Shown: piece after piece, positions 47,641 to 57,400 of the stretch
How the letters are laid out: each line of letters begins with the position of its first letter
Position numbering within the stretch: position 1 is the stretch's first letter
Assembly: GCA_030429345.1 (NCBI GenBank)
Contig: JAUIFJ010000021.1
Location: forward strand, 21,616 to 85,615
DNA: 64,000 nucleotides
Direction: 5' to 3'
Source: a bacterium
GTDB taxonomy: Bacteria; CAIWAD01
Made by a program: the position numbers and the translations under genes
Notes under the pieces: generated by a model
Databases searched by the model: none
Seen by the model: the letters and a program-made list of their open reading frames with translations, nothing else
What the model was told of the DNA's origin: nothing

Positions 47641-48891
47641 TCAGGACTCGTGGCCCCCGATGACCAGGCTGGCATTGTGGCCGCCGAAGCCGAAGGTGTT
47701 CGACAGGGCCAGTGGCAGATCCATCTTGAGCGCTTCTCCGCGAACGATTTGAAGGTCGACTTCGGAATCCAGGGTTTCCACGTTGATCGTCGGCGGGATC
47801 AGCCCCTCGCGCACGCTGAGCAGAGTGGCAACGAATTCGATGGCTCCGGCAGCTCCAAGCAGATGACCGGTCATCGACTTGGTGCTGTTGATCTTCAACT
47901 GATCGGCATGAGAACCGAAGACCTTGCGGATGGCCTGCAATTCGAGCAGATCCCCGGCCGGCGTCGAAGTCCCGTGGGTGTTGACGTGCACCAGTTCTTC
48001 CAGCTCGCGTCCCGAGTCGGCCATGGCGATCTTCATCGCCCGCTGTGCGCCTTCGCCTTCCGGCGCTGGAGCGGTCAAATGGAAGGCGTCCGCGCTGTAG
48101 CCGCTGCCCAGGACCTCCCCATAGATCGTGGCCCCGCGCTTGAGTGCGTGCTCGCGCTCTTCCAGGATCACCACGGCGCCGCCTTCCCCCATCACGAAGC
48201 CGTCGCGGTCGGCATCGAAGGGACGGCTGGCGTGCAGGGGATCGTCGTTGCGGGTGCTGAGGGCCTTGAGGGCGTTGAAGCCGGCCACGCTGAGCGGAGT
48301 GATGCTGGCTTCACAGCCGCCGCTGATCATCACATCTGCTTCGCCGTAGCGGATGGTCTTGAAGGCGTTGCCCAGGGCGTGGGAGGAACTGGCGCAGGCG
48401 CTGACCGTCACGTAGTTGGGGCCCTTGAAACCGAAACGGATCGAGACCTGCCCGGCGACAATGTCCGAGATCATCATGGGGATGAACATCGGAGGCACGC
48501 GACCCGGCCCCTTTTCGAGCAGGATCTGGTGGGTGTTCTCGAGCACCGACATGCCGCCGATCCCGCTGGCCAGGATCACGCCTGCCCTCTCCAGGTCAAT
48601 GGCCGAAAGATCCAGCCCGCTGTCCTCCACCGCCATCATCGAGGCAATGACCCCATACTGGCAGAAGGGGTCCATGCGCTTGGCCTCGACCTTCTTCAGC
48701 CAGTTGGTGGCGTCGAAATCCTTCAGCTCACAGGCGAAGCGGGTCTGAAAGTCGCTTGCGTCGAAGCGGGTGATCGGGCCGGCGCCGCTGCGGCCTTCCA
48801 CGAGGCCCTGCCAGAAACTCTGCCTGTCCAGCCCCAGGGGGCTGAGCACGCCGATTCCGGTGACGACGACGCGACGTGTGTTGTGCTGCAT
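47641..48891 (-). CDS. fabF: Beta-ketoacyl-ACP synthase II
   Basis: 416 residues starting at MQHNTRRVVVTGIGVLSPLG. The Cys-His-His triad of condensing enzymes is in VSACASSSHALGNA, NTHGTSTPAGD and SMTGHLLGAAGAIE. It extends acyl chains on AcpP in fatty-acid synthesis. The start is 26 bases before rnc's frame ends its overlap region, and a hairpin terminator separates it from acpP, so it may have its own transcript. Confidence 0.95.
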   Translation of the reverse strand: MQHNTRRVVVTGIGVLSPLGLDRQSFWQGLVEGRSGAGPITRFDASDFQTRFACELKDFDATNWLKKVEAKRMDPFCQYGVIASMMAVEDSGLDLSAIDLERAGVILASGIGGMSVLENTHQILLEKGPGRVPPMFIPMMISDIVAGQVSIRFGFKGPNYVTVSACASSSHALGNAFKTIRYGEADVMISGGCEASITPLSVAGFNALKALSTRNDDPLHASRPFDADRDGFVMGEGGAVVILEEREHALKRGATIYGEVLGSGYSADAFHLTAPAPEGEGAQRAMKIAMADSGRELEELVHVNTHGTSTPAGDLLELQAIRKVFGSHADQLKINSTKSMTGHLLGAAGAIEFVATLLSVREGLIPPTINVETLDSEVDLQIVRGEALKMDLPLALSNTFGFGGHNASLVIGGHES

Positions 48892-48935
48892 GCGAATCTT
48901 CCCCTCTGCGTCCGGCTGGACCGGAGCTCAAAAAG

Positions 48936-48972
48936 AGAGGCGGCCGACGGGCACTCCCCCTTCGCCGCCTCT
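48936..48972 (-). terminator. Terminator between acpP and fabF
   Basis: AGAGGCGG at 48965-48972 (minus strand) pairs with CCGCCTCT at 48936-48943, and CTTTTT follows. It lies 38 bases after the acpP stop codon inside an otherwise continuous block, so it probably lowers expression of fabF, rnc and yigZ relative to acpP. Confidence 0.7.
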
Positions 48973-49009
48973 GCGATAGGATCTGCTGCTGGGTGGCAGG
49001 AACGAAGCC

Positions 49010-49252
49010 CTACTTGCCGACGGCTTCTTCCAGGAACTTGCAGACGGCACCAACCGTCGTCAGGCCCTGGGCGGTGTCGTCGTCGACCTCGAGCCCGTAA
49101 CGGTCTTCCATGGCATTGACGATCTCGAAACGGGCGATCGAGTCCGCTCCCAGGTCCCCGTCGAACGTGGCTTCCATGGTGATCTTGGATTCGTCGTCGA
49201 TATCCAGGTTCTCCAGAATGATCTCCTTGACCTCGTCGTAATACTTGGACAT
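49010..49252 (-). CDS. acpP: Acyl carrier protein
   Basis: 80 residues, strongly acidic. The phosphopantetheine Ser is in the DLGADSIARFEIVNAME segment (S38). The usual Leu after the Ser is Ile here, and the next residues ARFE replace the common DTVE, a small difference from most AcpP. It carries growing acyl chains for the Fab enzymes. It is 140 bases downstream of fabG, which leaves room for its own promoter. Confidence 0.94.
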   Translation of the reverse strand: MSKYYDEVKEIILENLDIDDESKITMEATFDGDLGADSIARFEIVNAMEDRYGLEVDDDTAQGLTTVGAVCKFLEEAVGK

Positions 49253-49392
49253 GCCACTGCTCCTGTGTTTGGGCACTCGATGCCGGGGTGTCTGTTCATG
49301 CTGCGCCGCCCGGAGGCGGCTCGAATTCTGCGTGCACTCCGCCGGGGAGTCACGCGCAGAAGGCGGAAAGTACGAATCGGGACCGATTGCAA

Positions 49393-50133
49393 TCAACTGT
49401 GGATCGCCAGGCCCCCGTCCACGTTGAGAACCTGTCCCGTGATGTACGCGGCTTTCTCGCCGGCAAGGAAGAAGACGGCCTCGGCCACGTCTACCCCCTG
49501 CCCGGGGCGGGCCAGGGGAATGCCGGAAACCATGGCTTCCCGGGCCTTTTCCGCAATCGCCGCCGTCATGTCGGTTTCGATGTAGCCGGGCGCGACGGCG
49601 TTGACGCGGATTCCGCGCGCCGCCAGTTCCTTGGCCGCGCTGAGGGTCAGGCCGATCACGCCGGCCTTGGCCGCGGTGTAGTTGACCTGCCCCGGATTGC
49701 CGGTGTGCGCCACGACGCTGGTCAGGTTGATCACGCTGCCTTTGCGGGCGCGCATCATGCCCTTGACCGCGTGGCGCAGGGTGTTGAAGCAGCCCTTCAG
49801 GTTGACGTCCTGCACCTGGTCCCACTGGGCCTCGCTCATGCGCATCAGCAGCATGTCCTGGGTGATGCCCGCGTTGTTGACCAGCACCTCGAGGGCTCCG
49901 GCCTCGGCGTCGATGGCGGCGATGGCCGCTCCGACGGCGGCGAAGTCGGCCACGTCGCAGACCAGGCCCTGGCAGTCGAGGCCCTGCGCGGCGAAGCTCT
50001 CGCCGGCCTGTCTCACACTGTCCTCGCTGCGTCCCGTATACCAGACGCGATCCCCTTCGCGGGCGAAACGCGCCGTGATCGCCGCTCCGATGCCCCTTGT
50101 GCCGCCGGTCACCAGTACATTCCGCGCGCTCAT
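49393..50133 (-). CDS. fabG: 3-oxoacyl-ACP reductase
   Basis: 246 residues from the ATG at 50133, which overlaps the fabD stop as ATGA. The NAD(P)-binding TGGTRGIGAAI, the NNAG loop and the Ser-Tyr-Lys triad (NLTSVVAHTGNPGQVNYTAAKAG) are present, and the C-terminus ends in the typical YITGQVLNVDGGLAI. It reduces ketoacyl-ACP in each elongation cycle. Confidence 0.95.
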   Translation of the reverse strand: MSARNVLVTGGTRGIGAAITARFAREGDRVWYTGRSEDSVRQAGESFAAQGLDCQGLVCDVADFAAVGAAIAAIDAEAGALEVLVNNAGITQDMLLMRMSEAQWDQVQDVNLKGCFNTLRHAVKGMMRARKGSVINLTSVVAHTGNPGQVNYTAAKAGVIGLTLSAAKELAARGIRVNAVAPGYIETDMTAAIAEKAREAMVSGIPLARPGQGVDVAEAVFFLAGEKAAYITGQVLNVDGGLAIHS

Positions 50134-51068
50134 GCCGCACCTCCCAGCCATTCTTCCAGTTCCCCGGCCTTGTCCAGGGTTTCTACCGGAACGTCCTTCG
50201 CGATCTTGCGCATCAGCCCCTTGAGCACCTTGCCCGGGCCCAGTTCCAGAGCGCTTTGCACTCCGGATCCCGCCAGGCGCTCCATCGACTGGGCCCAGAG
50301 AACCGGTTCGGTCAATTGCCGTTCCAGCAGCTGCTTGAGTTCACCGGGATCCTCGCAGGCCTGCCCGCTCACGTTGCAGTAGACAGGGGCCAGGCCGCGC
50401 TGCAGGTTGAGCCTGCCCAGGCCTTCCAGCAGTCCCTGGCGCGCGCCCTCCATCAAGGGGCTGTGAAAGGCGCCGCTGACCACCAGCTTCTTGAGAATGC
50501 GTCCGCCGGCCTCCTTGAGCAGGACCAGGGCGCGATCAACCCCTTCGATGCTGCCCGAGATCACGACCTGTCCCGGCGAATTGAAGTTGGCCATGCGTAC
50601 GACACCGGCCTCCTCCTCCGCCCGCCGGCAGGCCTTCTGGATCACATCGTCCTCCATGCCGATCACGGCGGCCATGGTGCCCGGCTTCTCCAGGCCGGCG
50701 TCGTACATCAGCCGCCCGCGCAGGGCCACCAGTTCCGCGCCGTCCAGAGGGTCGATCCATCCGGCGGCGGCCAGGGCGCTGTACTCGCCCAGGGAATGGC
50801 CGGCGACGGCCAGGGGTCGGTGCCCCTTCTCGCGCAGGGCCAGGGCCAGGGCGACGCTGTGGCAGTAGATCGCCGGTTGCGTCAGGTAGGTCTTCTTCAG
50901 CTCTTCCACCGGCCCCTCTGCGCAGACGCGGAGCAGGGGCAGGCCCGTGCGCTCCTCGGCGGCGGCGTAGAACCGGGCGACGGCGGGCAGGGACTCGACC
51001 AGGTCGGCGGCCATGCCCACGTATTGCGCTCCCTGTCCCGGGAATAGCCAGGCGTGTTGCAATGCCAT
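50130..51068 (-). CDS. fabD: Malonyl-CoA:ACP transacylase
   Basis: 312 residues. FPGQGAQYVGM at the N-terminus, the catalytic Ser in AGHSLGEYSAL and the conserved ANFNSPGQVVISG and VSGAFHSPLM (catalytic His) are all present. It loads malonyl groups on AcpP. It lies 21 bases after fabH. Confidence 0.95.
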   Translation of the reverse strand: MALQHAWLFPGQGAQYVGMAADLVESLPAVARFYAAAEERTGLPLLRVCAEGPVEELKKTYLTQPAIYCHSVALALALREKGHRPLAVAGHSLGEYSALAAAGWIDPLDGAELVALRGRLMYDAGLEKPGTMAAVIGMEDDVIQKACRRAEEEAGVVRMANFNSPGQVVISGSIEGVDRALVLLKEAGGRILKKLVVSGAFHSPLMEGARQGLLEGLGRLNLQRGLAPVYCNVSGQACEDPGELKQLLERQLTEPVLWAQSMERLAGSGVQSALELGPGKVLKGLMRKIAKDVPVETLDKAGELEEWLGGAA

Positions 51069-51089
51069 CGTGCTCCTCGCAGTGCTGTG

Positions 51090-52073
51090 TTACAATCGAA
51101 CGATGGCCGAGGCCCAGGTGAAGCCTCCGCCGAAGACGGTCATCAGGACGGTGTCGCCGGGGCCGACGCGGCGCTCGCGCACGGCCTCGTCCAGGGCGAT
51201 GGGGATCGAGGCGGCGCTGGTGTTGCCGAAGCGGTCCACGTTGACCATGGTCTTCTCCATGGGGAAGCCGAAGCGCTCGCAGGTGGCCTCGATGATGCGG
51301 ATGTTGGCCTGGTGCGGCACCAGCAGGTCGATGTCCCCGGGCTGCAGGCCTGTTTTCTTCAACACCTGCTCGACACTGTCCGCCATGCAGCGCACGGCAT
51401 TGGTGTATACCTGGCGGCCGCGCATCTTGACGGTGTGATCCATTTCCGCCAGGCTCTCCGGACTGAGGCGCCGCAGGGAGCCGCAGCCCGGGGTCCAGAG
51501 CAGCTCGGCCAGGTCGCCGTTGCTGCGGCTGTAGGTGCCCAGGATGCCGCTCTCGTCCTCGCACTCTCCCAGAACGACCGCGCCGGCGGCATCTCCGAAG
51601 AGCACGCAGGTCGTGCGGTCCTCCCAGTCGATCATGCTGGTCAGGATCTCGCCGCCGATCACAAGGGCCTTCTTCTTGGCGCCGGTGCGGATCATGGCGT
51701 CGGCCAGCTCGAGTCCGTATACGAATCCCGAACAGGCGGCGCTCAGGTCGAAGGCGGCGGCGTTGGTCGCGCCCAGTTTGCTCTGCGTGAAGACGGCGGT
51801 GGCGGGGAACTTGCAGTCGCCGGTCACGGTGCCGACAATGATCAGGTCCAGTTCGGCGGCATCGATGCCGGCGGCCTCCAGGGCCTTGCGTCCGGCCCCG
51901 GCGCAGAGATCGCTGGTGACGACCCCGTCCTCGGGACGGGCGATGTAGCGTTGGCGAATGCCGGTGCGGCTGACGATCCATTCGTCCGTGGTGTCGACGA
52001 TCCGGCTCAGCTCGTCATTGGTCAGAAGGGTGGGCCCGGTCTCGTGTCCGGTGCCCAGGATCTTGCTGTGCAT
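51090..52073 (-). CDS. fabH: Beta-ketoacyl-ACP synthase III
   Basis: 327 residues. The Cys-His-Asn triad is in AACSGFVYGL, VPHQANIRIIEA and RFGNTSAASIP. It starts fatty-acid chains by condensing acetyl- or another acyl-CoA with malonyl-ACP. A 139-base gap separates it from plsX. Confidence 0.95.
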   Translation of the reverse strand: MHSKILGTGHETGPTLLTNDELSRIVDTTDEWIVSRTGIRQRYIARPEDGVVTSDLCAGAGRKALEAAGIDAAELDLIIVGTVTGDCKFPATAVFTQSKLGATNAAAFDLSAACSGFVYGLELADAMIRTGAKKKALVIGGEILTSMIDWEDRTTCVLFGDAAGAVVLGECEDESGILGTYSRSNGDLAELLWTPGCGSLRRLSPESLAEMDHTVKMRGRQVYTNAVRCMADSVEQVLKKTGLQPGDIDLLVPHQANIRIIEATCERFGFPMEKTMVNVDRFGNTSAASIPIALDEAVRERRVGPGDTVLMTVFGGGFTWASAIVRL

Positions 52074-52212
52074 GAGGGACTCCTCGCTGGCGCCGCTGGC
52101 CCGGGCAGGTTCTGTAGTACGGAAATCCTGCCGGCCCGGCCCGCGACGAAGAAGGCATCAATATAGGACAAGGCAGGGGCCTTTCACGCCCCGCCCGGTC
52201 GGCGCCCCGGCT

Positions 52213-53190
52213 TCATGTGTGCTCCTGCAGCGAGCGGGTGATGCGGTCATTGACCTTGTTCAGCAGCATCAGGCGGGTCACACCGATGGCGCTCTCGATG
52301 GCGCGGGCGCTGGAGCTTCCGTGACAGATCACGCTGTTGCCCTGGACGCCGATCAAGGGCGCGCCGCCGTATTCCTCATAGTTGAACTCCTGCCGCAGTT
52401 CGCGAATGGCCGGCTTGAGCAAAGCGGCTCCGAACAGGCGCAGGGGGCGGCCCTGAATGTGATCCACCAGGCGGGACTTGAGCACCGGCAGGATCGATTC
52501 GGCGAACTTGAGCGTGATGTTGCCGGTGAATCCGTCGCAGACCAGCACGTCCGCCTTGCCCGCCAGCACATCCCGGCCTTCCAGGTTGCCTAGGAAACGA
52601 AGATCGCTGTCCAGCAGGCTCTTGTGGGCTTCGACCACGGCGCGGTTTCCCTTGCCCGGCTCCTCCCCGATGGAAAGCAGGGCGATTCCCGGGCTTTCCA
52701 CTCCCAGCACCGCCTGGCTGAAGATGTGGCCCATGCGGGCATACTGCAGCAGCTCGGCGGCTGTCGCGTCGCTGCTGGCTCCGACATCCAGCAGGACAAG
52801 GGGACGCCCCAGGCTGGGAAGCACGCTGATGATGGCGGGACGTCGCACGCCGGGCAGGCGGCCCAGGTGTTTCAGCGAAGCGGCGACCTGTGCGCCGGTG
52901 CTGCCCGCCGAAAGCACGGCATCCGCTTCCCCGCGCTGATGCAGGTCGAGGGCAATGGAAATGGAGCTGTCGCGCTTCTGCCGCAGGGCGGCCAGAGGCG
53001 GATCCGCCATGAGGATCACGCTGCCGCAAGTGACGACTTTCACGCGTGGCCCTGGATTGCGCGGCAGGGCCTTCGGCATTCCTACCAGCAGAAAGTCCAG
53101 GTCGGACCAGCGCGCCGCTGCCGCCTGAACGGCCTGCAGCACGACTCCTGGGGCATGGTCGCCGCCCATGCCGTCTACGGCAATGCGCAT
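52213..53190 (-). CDS. plsX: Phosphate acyltransferase PlsX
   Basis: About 325 residues from the ATG at 53190 (MRIAVDGMGGDHAPGVVLQ), the usual PlsX start; a start at 53226 is possible. Family motifs MRIAVDGMGGDHAP, GSTGA and DGFTGN are visible. It makes acyl-phosphate from acyl-ACP for phospholipid synthesis. In most bacteria it sits between rpmF and fabH, as here. Confidence 0.95.
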   Translation of the reverse strand: MRIAVDGMGGDHAPGVVLQAVQAAAARWSDLDFLLVGMPKALPRNPGPRVKVVTCGSVILMADPPLAALRQKRDSSISIALDLHQRGEADAVLSAGSTGAQVAASLKHLGRLPGVRRPAIISVLPSLGRPLVLLDVGASSDATAAELLQYARMGHIFSQAVLGVESPGIALLSIGEEPGKGNRAVVEAHKSLLDSDLRFLGNLEGRDVLAGKADVLVCDGFTGNITLKFAESILPVLKSRLVDHIQGRPLRLFGAALLKPAIRELRQEFNYEEYGGAPLIGVQGNSVICHGSSSARAIESAIGVTRLMLLNKVNDRITRSLQEHT

Positions 53191-53306
53191 CGGTTCATCC
53201 GGCTTGGGAAGGGCTTGTACCGGCATTGTATCCGGTTGGGGTTTTCCGGAAGGGGTGTTCCGGGAATCGGGAAAAACTCAGCGGCCCGCGAAGGGGCCGC
53301 CTGCAA

Positions 53307-53483
53307 CTAGCGGGGAGAAACGACCTGGCGCCCCTTGTACATGCCGCAGGTCGGGCAGACGCGATGGCTCATCTTGGCATTGCCGCAGTTGGGGCAGAGG
53401 GACCAGCCCATGGGGGTCAACGCGTGATGGCTGCGACGCTGGTCACGGCGCGCCTTGGAGGTTTTTTTCTTGGGTACCGGCAT
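53307..53483 (-). CDS. rpmF: 50S ribosomal protein L32
   Basis: 58 residues. It begins [20 protein letters not shown] and contains two Cys pairs ([18 protein letters not shown]), the zinc ribbon of Cys-type L32, and ends in [10 protein letters not shown]. It lies between yceD (33 bases upstream) and plsX (about 115 bases downstream), the normal order. The presence of all four Cys suggests a zinc-dependent form. Confidence 0.96.
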   Translation of the reverse strand: MPVPKKKTSKARRDQRRSHHALTPMGWSLCPNCGNAKMSHRVCPTCGMYKGRQVVSPR

Positions 53484-53516
53484 CTGGAAAACTCTCTTTC
53501 TGGAGATTTATACGGT

Positions 53517-54026
53517 TCAGGATTCATCGCGCCGGAAGCGGGCCAGTCCCGCCAGCGGTCCGGCGGCCGCTTCCTGCTTCTGGCAGTCACAGGCTTCTTC
53601 GTTCAGGTCTTGCCCGCATTGCGGACACAGGCCCTTGCAGTCCTCGCGGCAATAGACCCGCTCCTCGAGAGTCAGCAGGATTTCGTCCCTCAGCTCTGCA
53701 GCCAGGGAAAACTCCTCATCCTCGGGCTTGATCAGATGGATTTCCTCGGGATCGACGCCCTGGGGCAGCTCTTCCCCTTGAAAGGCCGTAACCCTGCCCG
53801 CAACGGTGTCCTCCAACTCGAGCTCGACTGCGCAACGGTCGCAGGGGCGCTCCCGGAAAAGCTCCGCCCGGAAGTCGAAGAGCAGGAATCCGTCTTCGGC
53901 CTGCACGCGGACATCCAGGCCCAGGGTTTCGCCTCTGACTTCGGCAGGCAGGTCGAGGGAAGCAAGCAGCGCCTGCAACTCGAAGTGATTCTGTCCGTTT
54001 CGAAGATTCTTCAGAAGCAAAATCAT
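53517..54026 (-). CDS. yceD: YceD/DUF177-family protein
   Basis: 169 residues from the ATG at 54026 (MILLLKNLRNGQNHFEL). The family pattern CDRCAVELE and the C-terminal Cys cluster (YCREDCKGLCPQCGQDLNEEACDC) are visible; YceD proteins help ribosomal RNA maturation and are nearly always next to rpmF. A strong promoter places its start only two bases from the predicted transcription start, so the mRNA may be leaderless. Confidence 0.9.
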   Translation of the reverse strand: MILLLKNLRNGQNHFELQALLASLDLPAEVRGETLGLDVRVQAEDGFLLFDFRAELFRERPCDRCAVELELEDTVAGRVTAFQGEELPQGVDPEEIHLIKPEDEEFSLAAELRDEILLTLEERVYCREDCKGLCPQCGQDLNEEACDCQKQEAAAGPLAGLARFRRDES

Positions 54027-54440
54027 AGCCGCGCAATATAACGGGCTCTGGACGCCTGTGTCAAGTTCAGAAAAGCGCCAGATAGGTCTCACCCGGGTGC
54101 GAAGCCGCTATTCAAGTCCGGATCCCGAAACGCCGATACAGGACTCCAAAGCTCCTCCAAGGCTGCGCGCGCCAGCCGGATCCCCCCTTCGCGCCAACCG
54201 GTCTGGATTTGCCTTGAAAGCGGGAGAATGTGAGCCAACTGCATGAAATCAAGTTTCTTGCGGTTCTAATTGAGAGACAGCTTCCTTAAATTGTGTCCGC
54301 GGCCTTTGTCCCGAGTCAGCAGTCTCTGTTCGGATTCGGGCTTTATCAAAGCGGCGCAGCCTGGAGGGGGTTCGGTTTCAGCGATATTCGCGGAGACCGG
54401 ACAAATGTTCAGAAACGACACACACGTTTCCGGAGGGGAA
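54027..54440. other. Divergent intergenic region before the large secreted protein
   Basis: About 410 bases between yceD and the 1237-residue secreted protein. It holds the yceD promoter at 54035-54064. On the plus strand I see no clear consensus promoter. A long in-frame extension upstream of 54441 has no signal peptide and is treated as non-coding. Confidence 0.5.
54035..54064 (-). promoter_or_regulatory. Strong sigma-70-type promoter of the yceD-rpmF-plsX-fab operon
   Basis: On the minus strand TTGACA (54059-54064, perfect) is followed after 18 bases by TATATT (54035-54040, five of six). Transcription is expected to begin near 54028, almost at the yceD ATG (54026), leaving no room for a ribosome-binding site. 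Confidence 0.75.
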
Positions 54441-57400
54441 ATGAAACGACTGACCAGTACAATTCTGGGTCTGTTCGTCCTGTTGGCCGCCATCACCCTG
54501 CAGCCTGTCAGGGTCGAGGCAACCACCTACACCATCGACTCCTTGTATGTCTACGGTTCCGGCGGCCGCACAGATCAAAGCATTGATGTTTCAGAAACCA
54601 TCACCGTAGTCTGCCGCATCAGCGCCGGGGCCTGGAATACGAGCACCCCCCTGAACAGCTTCTACATCGTGCCCAATACCCAGAACCCGCCAACGGTCGG
54701 CGGTGTCCAGGCCGGACAGGCCACGGAATACGGAAACGGCGATATCGATGACATCAGTTTCACGGATTCCAACCAGAAGTTCAGTTTCACGATTGACGCG
54801 CCTGTCTGGAACGCCGGTGAGAACTCGTTCACCATTTTCATGGACGGCCGCGCATCCGGATTCGGCAACACCATCAGCACGGCGGAAACCATGGTTGCCG
54901 CCGGCGGTGCCACCACCCTGCTGAATACCAACCCCGGCAGCGGAATCGGTTTCGGCTACGGCCTTCCCATTGTGGACACGACGGAACCGGCCTTCGTTCT
55001 GGCCGGCACGTATGCGGTGGATCTGGACACCCTGCGAGTGCAGTTTGACGAGGTCGTTTCGGAAGTCGGCGGCGATTGCGGCCTGAACTTCGAATTGACC
55101 GGCGACGGCATCGGCGGGACGATCGTCGGCGACGACATGATCAATGAGACCGGATTTGTCTGGAAGATCCATTTGGCCAGCAGCCTGCCTTCCCGCGACT
55201 GGCAAGGCACCGTCACCTATGACCGCGACAACAGCGCCAACCAGGTGGAAGACGCCAGCGGCAACGAAGTCGCCGACGGCGAAACAGTGGATCCCACGAC
55301 GGAACAAATCCCTCCTGCCGCTCCGACCATGACCTCGCCCCTGATCACGACCGATCTCAGCGGAGCCACCGTGGACTGGACGGGCACGGCCGACAACGGA
55401 ACGACAGACAGTTCGCTCGACTATGTCCAGCTGCAGGGCAGCAATGACGACGCCAGCTATGTGGCCGTCGGCACGCAGGATTCCAACACCATCGACACGG
55501 ACTATTCCGGCAGCTACACGATCGGAACCGAATACGCCTACTACCGCCTGCTGGCCGTGGACGGCAGCGGCGCCAGCACCCCGGGCGCATCGGTCGGCTC
55601 CTTCCAGGCTGCACAGCGCCTTGTCTTCAGCGGTGATACGACCGAGCCGGTCAACACGGACGAGGACCAGATCACAGTCAGCGTCAACGATGCCTACGGC
55701 AACACGGAAAATGTCACGGCGACCATCGGCCTGGCCCGCACCTCCGGCAACGGCGACCTGACTTTCCGCGAGACACAGGGCGGCAGCAGCATCGGCACCA
55801 ACAACGCCATTCTCAATCTGACGGCCTCCAGCAGCACCACCTTCTATTATGAAAGCGACGCCACCGGCGCGCATTCCATGAGGGCCACGACCGCAGGCCT
55901 GGTCGCCGACACCCTGGATGTGACCATTGTCGCCGGTGCCGCCTCCCAGCTGCTGGTTCTGCTTCCGGGCGAAAGCTTCGTCGACGGCACGGGCATCACG
56001 GGAACCGCCGACCCGCAGACGGCCGGCAATTCCTTCAACGTCACCTTCTACATTACCGACTCCGAAGGCTACGTGGTGGATACGGAAGACAGTCCCCGCG
56101 ATCTGGATTTCTCCTCCACGGCTTCCGCTGGGCCCCTGGGCGACAATCCGACCATCAACGGCCTGAACTCGGGCAGCTGGAACAATGTCAGCATCAGTTT
56201 CAGCGACGGCGTCAGCGCTGCCGTGCCGGTGGTCTTCTACAATGACAGCGAGACACCGACACTGGAAGCCTCCGACAATTCCGGTTCGCCTACGCTGAGC
56301 GCGGTTGCCAGCAACGCGGTCACGGTCGATTTCGATTCCGCGGACCACCTGGTCTTTGCACTCGACAACGGCAGCCAGGAAAGCAATACCGACTGGACCG
56401 GGACCAATACCATTACGGTGCTGGACCAGTGGGGCAACACGGTAACGGACTTCGACGCAAGTTCAACCAATATCACCCTGACCGCCACCCCCAGCGCGGG
56501 CGTGACCATCGAGGTCGGCGAGCGCGGAGACGCCGTGCTCGACCAGGCGGGCGACTTCTCCAGCGGTGTCGCCGACCTGACCAGCATCGGCGTTTCCCTG
56601 ACCGGGGCGGCCAACACCTACACCATTGACGGCACAAGCGCCCTGGCCGAGAACGTGGCCAATACGACGGACACGATCGCCATCACGGTCAATGCGCCCA
56701 CCGTCAGCAATCCGATTCCCCCGCGTTTGACGCATATCGACGCCCAACCGGGCAACGCAGGTGTCTTCCTGCTGGCCGATATTGACGAGAACGGCGAAAC
56801 CCTCTACATCGTCTGGGGTTTCGATGATGACTCGACGACGGCTGCCTACAGCACTGCCCACCGCGACAGCGCGGCAGTGATCAGCGGCACCGGAACGGTC
56901 GACAAGTACATTTCCAGCACCACGCTGGACGATGGCGCCGCCTATGACTACATGCTCTTCTGGATCAGCGGCAGCGACTCGGAAGGCAACCCGGTGGATG
57001 GCACCCCGATCTACAGCGATCCGGTGGTCCTGCTGGTCAATCCGACCCTTATCGTCGAGGGCATCGATGTTGGCGGTTCCATGCTGCCCAACACCTCCAA
57101 CAACCTGATGACCCGCATCAACCTGACGGCCGAACAGGTCGGCGCCACCATTCGTATGACGGATCTGCAGCTTTCGCAGACTTCTACAAGCAACGCGACG
57201 ACCAGCCATATTTCCGGATTCTCGCTGTGGCTCGATGACGGCAACGGCACCTGGAACGGATCCGGCACCGAAACCCTGATCGACACGGACAGCGGAACGA
57301 TCAATCCCAGTTTCACGGATTTGACCGTGGATGTCACCAACACCGGTGGCGCCTCCTCCACTGTTCTATGGGTGACCGTTGACCTGAGCGCCAATGCTTC

